Below, piece by piece: positions 61,252 through 64,000 of a stretch of 64,000 bases of DNA. Below the pieces are notes generated by a model that was not told the origin of the DNA, ran no database searches, and was given only the letters and a program-made list of their open reading frames with translations. How positions within the stretch are numbered: position 1 is the stretch's first letter; every line of letters starts with the position of its first letter. Made by a program: the position numbers and the translations under genes. Source of the stretch: Natranaerovirga pectinivora (lineage in GTDB: Bacteria; Bacillota; Clostridia; Lachnospirales; DSM-24629); the NCBI RefSeq assembly GCF_004342165.1, contig NZ_SMAL01000002.1, positions 310,001 to 374,000 on the forward strand, read 5' to 3'.

Positions 61252-61908
61252 ATGAATCCATTTAAGGAAGGAACAACATCTCATTATGATTTTGAAATAA
61301 TGAAAGATTTAAAATGGCATTGTACCAAGTGTGAATTAAGGTCAGGACAAGCAAAAACTTGGCAGATATGGAGGCAAGAAAAGGGTCTTCAATTAGATAA
61401 AGATGAAAAAGACAATTGGTTTAACAAGATCCATTGTGAAAACTGTGATCAAACAACAGTCCACAGAAAATTAAGGTCTTTGGAGATAAATGATGGCACT
61501 AAAGCAAGGTCAGGTATCCCAGGAAAACTGGCTAAAAAAATCAAAGAGTATTATGGCTGTATAGATGCATATTCACTAAGAAAAGAAGTACCAACAAAAT
61601 TAGAAATAGATCATAGAAAACCACAAGTAAGATGGGATAATGACGAAGATATTAATGATGTGAATATGTCCAATGGAGTAATAGAAGAAAGATTTATGCT
61701 CCTAACCCGAGAGAATAATTTATTAAAATCTAGAAAATGCGAAAAATGCAACCAGACAGGAGAAAGACAAACCGGATATAATATTGACTTTTTTTATATG
61801 GGTACTAAGGTGTATGAAGAACATATAGGATGTGAAGGTTGTTTTTGGTTTAATCCTGATAAATGGAGAGAAGCCATCAATAATATTGTGAAGGATTATA
61901 GGGGGTAA
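61252..61908 (+). CDS. HNH-type restriction endonuclease
   Basis: 218 residues. The nuclease core is LEIDHRKPQVRW (His), then RFMLLTRENNLLKSRKC (Asn and final Lys/Cys), with four CxxC pairs (CTKC, CENC, CEKC, CEGC) forming structural zinc sites around a beta-beta-alpha-metal fold. The closing GCFWFNPDKWREA recurs in Type II restriction enzymes of this fold as I recall them. It lies three bases before a methyltransferase and divergent from another, which strongly supports a restriction role. The recognition sequence is not readable. TAGGAGGAA at 61239 precedes ATG. Confidence 0.82.
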   Translation: MNPFKEGTTSHYDFEIMKDLKWHCTKCELRSGQAKTWQIWRQEKGLQLDKDEKDNWFNKIHCENCDQTTVHRKLRSLEINDGTKARSGIPGKLAKKIKEYYGCIDAYSLRKEVPTKLEIDHRKPQVRWDNDEDINDVNMSNGVIEERFMLLTRENNLLKSRKCEKCNQTGERQTGYNIDFFYMGTKVYEEHIGCEGCFWFNPDKWREAINNIVKDYRG

Positions 61909-61911
61909 TAC

Positions 61912-62946
61912 ATGGAGTTAATATCACAATTAGAAAAGATAATGAATGAAGAAAGTCCGGCTTCTATCAAGCTAGGGTTAGAAAATATGACTCATAAGCT
62001 AGAAAAGGAAGAAGAGGTCATTTGCTACCCATTTGATAATAAAACTTTAGAGATTAATAGAGATTTTTTGTTAGAGTACATTAATAATATGATAGAGCAA
62101 AGTGGAAAAGATAGAATTTTATTCTATTATGAAAGACTATTTAAAGCTTTAACAGAGGTAAAGACGAGAAAATATAATGACATTAATTTAAATAGATGGA
62201 AAGAATACGAAGATATATTAACAGACAGTTTGTGGATTATAAAACAAAGGGATAATTCAGGGTCTCATAGTGGAGATTATTGGGGGAATTTTGTACCACA
62301 AATTCCAAATCAACTTCTTAGAAGGTACACAAAGGAAGGTGAGTGGGTTTTAGACCCATTTTTAGGAAGTGGCACTACATTAATTGAAGCGTCTTTACTT
62401 GGGCGTAATGGTATTGGAATAGAGTTACAAGAATCTGTTGGAGCCATTGCTAAAAAAAGAATTGATGAAGTAAGTGCTAATGATCTGGAAAGTAAGATAG
62501 TGATAGGGGATAGTGCGAATGTTGACCTTGATGAGGTAATGAAAGAATTAGGCATTAAGAAGGTTCAGTTTGTGTTAATGCATCCGCCTTATTGGGATAT
62601 TATAAGGTTCAGTGAGGAAGAGGCATGTTTGTCTAATACCAATTCATTAGAAGGATTTTTAGATGGCTTTGGAAAAGTTATTGAAAATACAACTAAGTAT
62701 CTGGAAAAAGGTAGATTTGCAGCAGTGGTTATTGGGGATAAGTATGAGGGTGGAAAATGGGTTCCCCTTGGCTTTAATGTAATGGAAGAGTTTACTAAGA
62801 GAGGTTTTAAGCTAAAGTCTATTGTTGTGAAGAACTTCGAGGAGACTAAAGGAAAGAGGAATCAGAGGAATTTATGGAAGTATAGGGCTTTGGCTGGTGG
62901 CTTTTATATTTTTAAGCATGAGTATATTTTTATTTTTCAGAAATAA
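61912..62946 (+). CDS. N4/N6 site-specific DNA methyltransferase
   Basis: 344 residues. SAM motif WVLDPFLGSGTTLIEASLL near residue 143 and catalytic motif IV LMHPPYWDIIRFS near 222, with a helical N-terminal domain of about 120 residues. The order motif I then motif IV, and PPY, fit an amino-group methyltransferase acting on adenine N6 or cytosine N4. Directly after the HNH nuclease in one operon (three bases). The last 350 bases show a TTG/GGG/GAG-rich codon style unlike the start. GGGGG at 61900 precedes ATG. Confidence 0.88.
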   Translation: MELISQLEKIMNEESPASIKLGLENMTHKLEKEEEVICYPFDNKTLEINRDFLLEYINNMIEQSGKDRILFYYERLFKALTEVKTRKYNDINLNRWKEYEDILTDSLWIIKQRDNSGSHSGDYWGNFVPQIPNQLLRRYTKEGEWVLDPFLGSGTTLIEASLLGRNGIGIELQESVGAIAKKRIDEVSANDLESKIVIGDSANVDLDEVMKELGIKKVQFVLMHPPYWDIIRFSEEEACLSNTNSLEGFLDGFGKVIENTTKYLEKGRFAAVVIGDKYEGGKWVPLGFNVMEEFTKRGFKLKSIVVKNFEETKGKRNQRNLWKYRALAGGFYIFKHEYIFIFQK

Positions 62947-62984
62947 CAAAAGAGCCTTTTGGTACCTAAAAAGCTGAACTATGG

Positions 62985-63024
62985 ACTAACTTTGGTAATA
63001 TATTATATTAGTAGAGTTAGTTTT
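62985..63024 (+). terminator. Weak stem-loop after the restriction-modification operon
   Basis: ACTAACT (62985-62991) pairs with AGTTAGT (63015-63021), TTTAT follows; the loop also holds AATATATTATATT that can pair with itself. Confidence 0.5.
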
Positions 63025-63075
63025 ATAATTTAGTATAAGAAATATCTTATATTAGGTAATACCGGAGGTGTTTTT

Positions 63076-64000
63076 GTGCAGATTTATGTAATTGAACCAG
63101 GGGATACAGTATTTGAGATTGCTAGAGATTTTGATGTGCCAGAGGGTTTGTTAATAGACTCTAATGAGATAGAGGATCCTGAGCATTTAGTGGTTGGTCA
63201 AACATTGGTTATTCCTATATGGGGGTCTTACTACTTTGTTGATGTAGGGGATACTCTAGAGTCTATAAGTGCAGAAACTGGGGTTTCTGTAGAGCAAATA
63301 ATACGATTAAATGCGTTAGAAGATCCTGGTTTTTTAGATGTAGGTACAAGATTGTATCTTCCACAAGTACCTAGAGAAGTTATTGATGTTGCTGCTTACG
63401 TTGATTTGAATATTACAGGACCAAGAACGGTAGAAGAAATTGATAATGTAGGTGAACATTTAACTTATCTGAACATATTTAGTTATGAAATGAACCCAGA
63501 TGGTACATTAAGACAAATAAATGATGAAGAAGCAATTCAAGCTGCATTGGCTAATGATGTGTACCCTATAATGGTTATTACAAATTTGGAAGATGGACAG
63601 TTTAGCCAAGATTTAGCAACCACTGTTTTACAAAGTGATGAATTACAAAATGTTTTATTACAAGAAACTTTAGCGATAATGGAAGCTAGAGGTTATGCTG
63701 GCGTTGATTTTGATTTAGAGTATTTGGGGGAAATTAATAGAGAACAATATAATGAGTTTTTAAGAAGAGCAGTTGAATTATTTAACCCATTAGGATACTC
63801 TGTTTCTACTGCTTTAGCACCAAAATATTATCCAGATCAACCAGGTATATTGTATGAGGGTCATGATTATGAAGCCCAAGGGCAAATAGTTGATTATATT
63901 TATTTTATGACCTACGAATGGGGATGGTCAGGTGGACCACCTAGACCAGTTGCACCGATTAATGAAGTTAGAAGAGTTATTGAGTACGCAGCTTCAGTTG
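63076..64000 (+). CDS. YaaH/SleL-type spore glycosidase: two LysM repeats plus GH18 (partial)
   Basis: Runs off the right edge; 308 residues are seen. GTG start behind GGAGGTG at 63064-63070. Two LysM repeats (YVIEPGDTVFEIARDFDVP, then FVDVGDTLESISAETGVS with LNALEDP) are followed by a GH18 barrel: TYLNIFSYEMNPDG, PIMVITNLEDG and the active-site strand YAGVDFDLEYLG, with catalytic Glu in DxE; YFMTYEWGWSGGP is a typical late strand. Family members YaaH/SleL (N-acetylglucosaminidases) digest cortex fragments during germination, which fits the many spore genes here. No signal peptide, as usual for this family. Confidence 0.9.
   Translation, partial: MQIYVIEPGDTVFEIARDFDVPEGLLIDSNEIEDPEHLVVGQTLVIPIWGSYYFVDVGDTLESISAETGVSVEQIIRLNALEDPGFLDVGTRLYLPQVPREVIDVAAYVDLNITGPRTVEEIDNVGEHLTYLNIFSYEMNPDGTLRQINDEEAIQAALANDVYPIMVITNLEDGQFSQDLATTVLQSDELQNVLLQETLAIMEARGYAGVDFDLEYLGEINREQYNEFLRRAVELFNPLGYSVSTALAPKYYPDQPGILYEGHDYEAQGQIVDYIYFMTYEWGWSGGPPRPVAPINEVRRVIEYAASV

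Noticed and set aside
60087..62946. Phage defence island beyond restriction-modification
   Set aside because: No CRISPR, abortive infection, retron or Gabija-type genes flank the three genes; neighbours are a FUSC-like protein and a spore glycosidase.

Overview
The window looks like chromosome of an anaerobic, endospore-forming, low-GC Firmicute of class Clostridia. The reasons are the strongly AT-rich DNA with TTA/AGA/ATA codons, GTG and TTG starts behind strong GGAGG-type ribosome sites, and many spore genes: ytaF, splB, cotJABC, three Csp-like subtilases, a CotJC/rubrerythrin-like ferritin-fold protein and a YaaH/SleL-type LysM-GH18 enzyme at the right edge. I saw no rRNA, tRNA, CRISPR array or prophage block. 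I cannot name a genus with confidence; Lachnospirales-type Clostridia are plausible.

Layout. 1-8.2 kb: a YtrA-type GntR regulator with an ABC exporter, a thiamine-binding protein, an aldo/keto reductase relic, a TIM-barrel isomerase, a MacB-type ABC/FtsX exporter, a palindromic MITE-like element and a LiaF-like membrane protein. 8.3-10.4 kb: the thiamine salvage operon thiW-thiD-thiM. 10.4-18.1 kb: ytaF, small membrane and coiled-coil proteins, a UvrD-type helicase, splB, an IS3 relic, an AraC regulator and a secreted amidohydrolase. 18.1-18.9 kb: a non-coding region with a 15-bp tandem repeat, a consensus promoter and an attenuator-like hairpin before a MetP/MetS-type sodium symporter. 22.2-25.4 kb: an unusual minus-strand trio, mraY-like, argC and a murE-like gene lacking its C-terminal domain. 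25.7-33 kb: a REP-associated transposase relic, envelope genes, an ABC-F ATPase and small proteins. 33.1-35 kb: a PEPCK-like DUF4914 gene with an operator-rich leader. 36.7-41.4 kb: a proline-repeat ferritin-like protein, a cysteine-desulfurase-like enzyme, a lipoprotein and cotJABC. 41.5-50.2 kb: DUF3179, lipid kinase, DUF4342, a two-component system, a c-di-GMP enzyme and an ANKH-like transporter. 50.6-55.9 kb: three tandem subtilases. 56-60 kb: msrA, a chemoreceptor, a zinc-ribbon protein and a FUSC-like membrane protein. 60.1-62.9 kb: a restriction-modification system with two methyltransferases and an HNH nuclease.

The least explained items are the mraY/argC/truncated-murE operon, a dispersed intergenic repeat built around a GTGAC-GAA-GTCAC hairpin (five copies or partial copies, all just downstream of genes), the leader of the DUF4914 gene, the attenuator-like leader of the symporter gene, three catalytically complete Csp-like proteases in tandem, and an internal codon-usage switch in the FtsX permease gene. 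Functions are from sequence reading alone; no database search was run.
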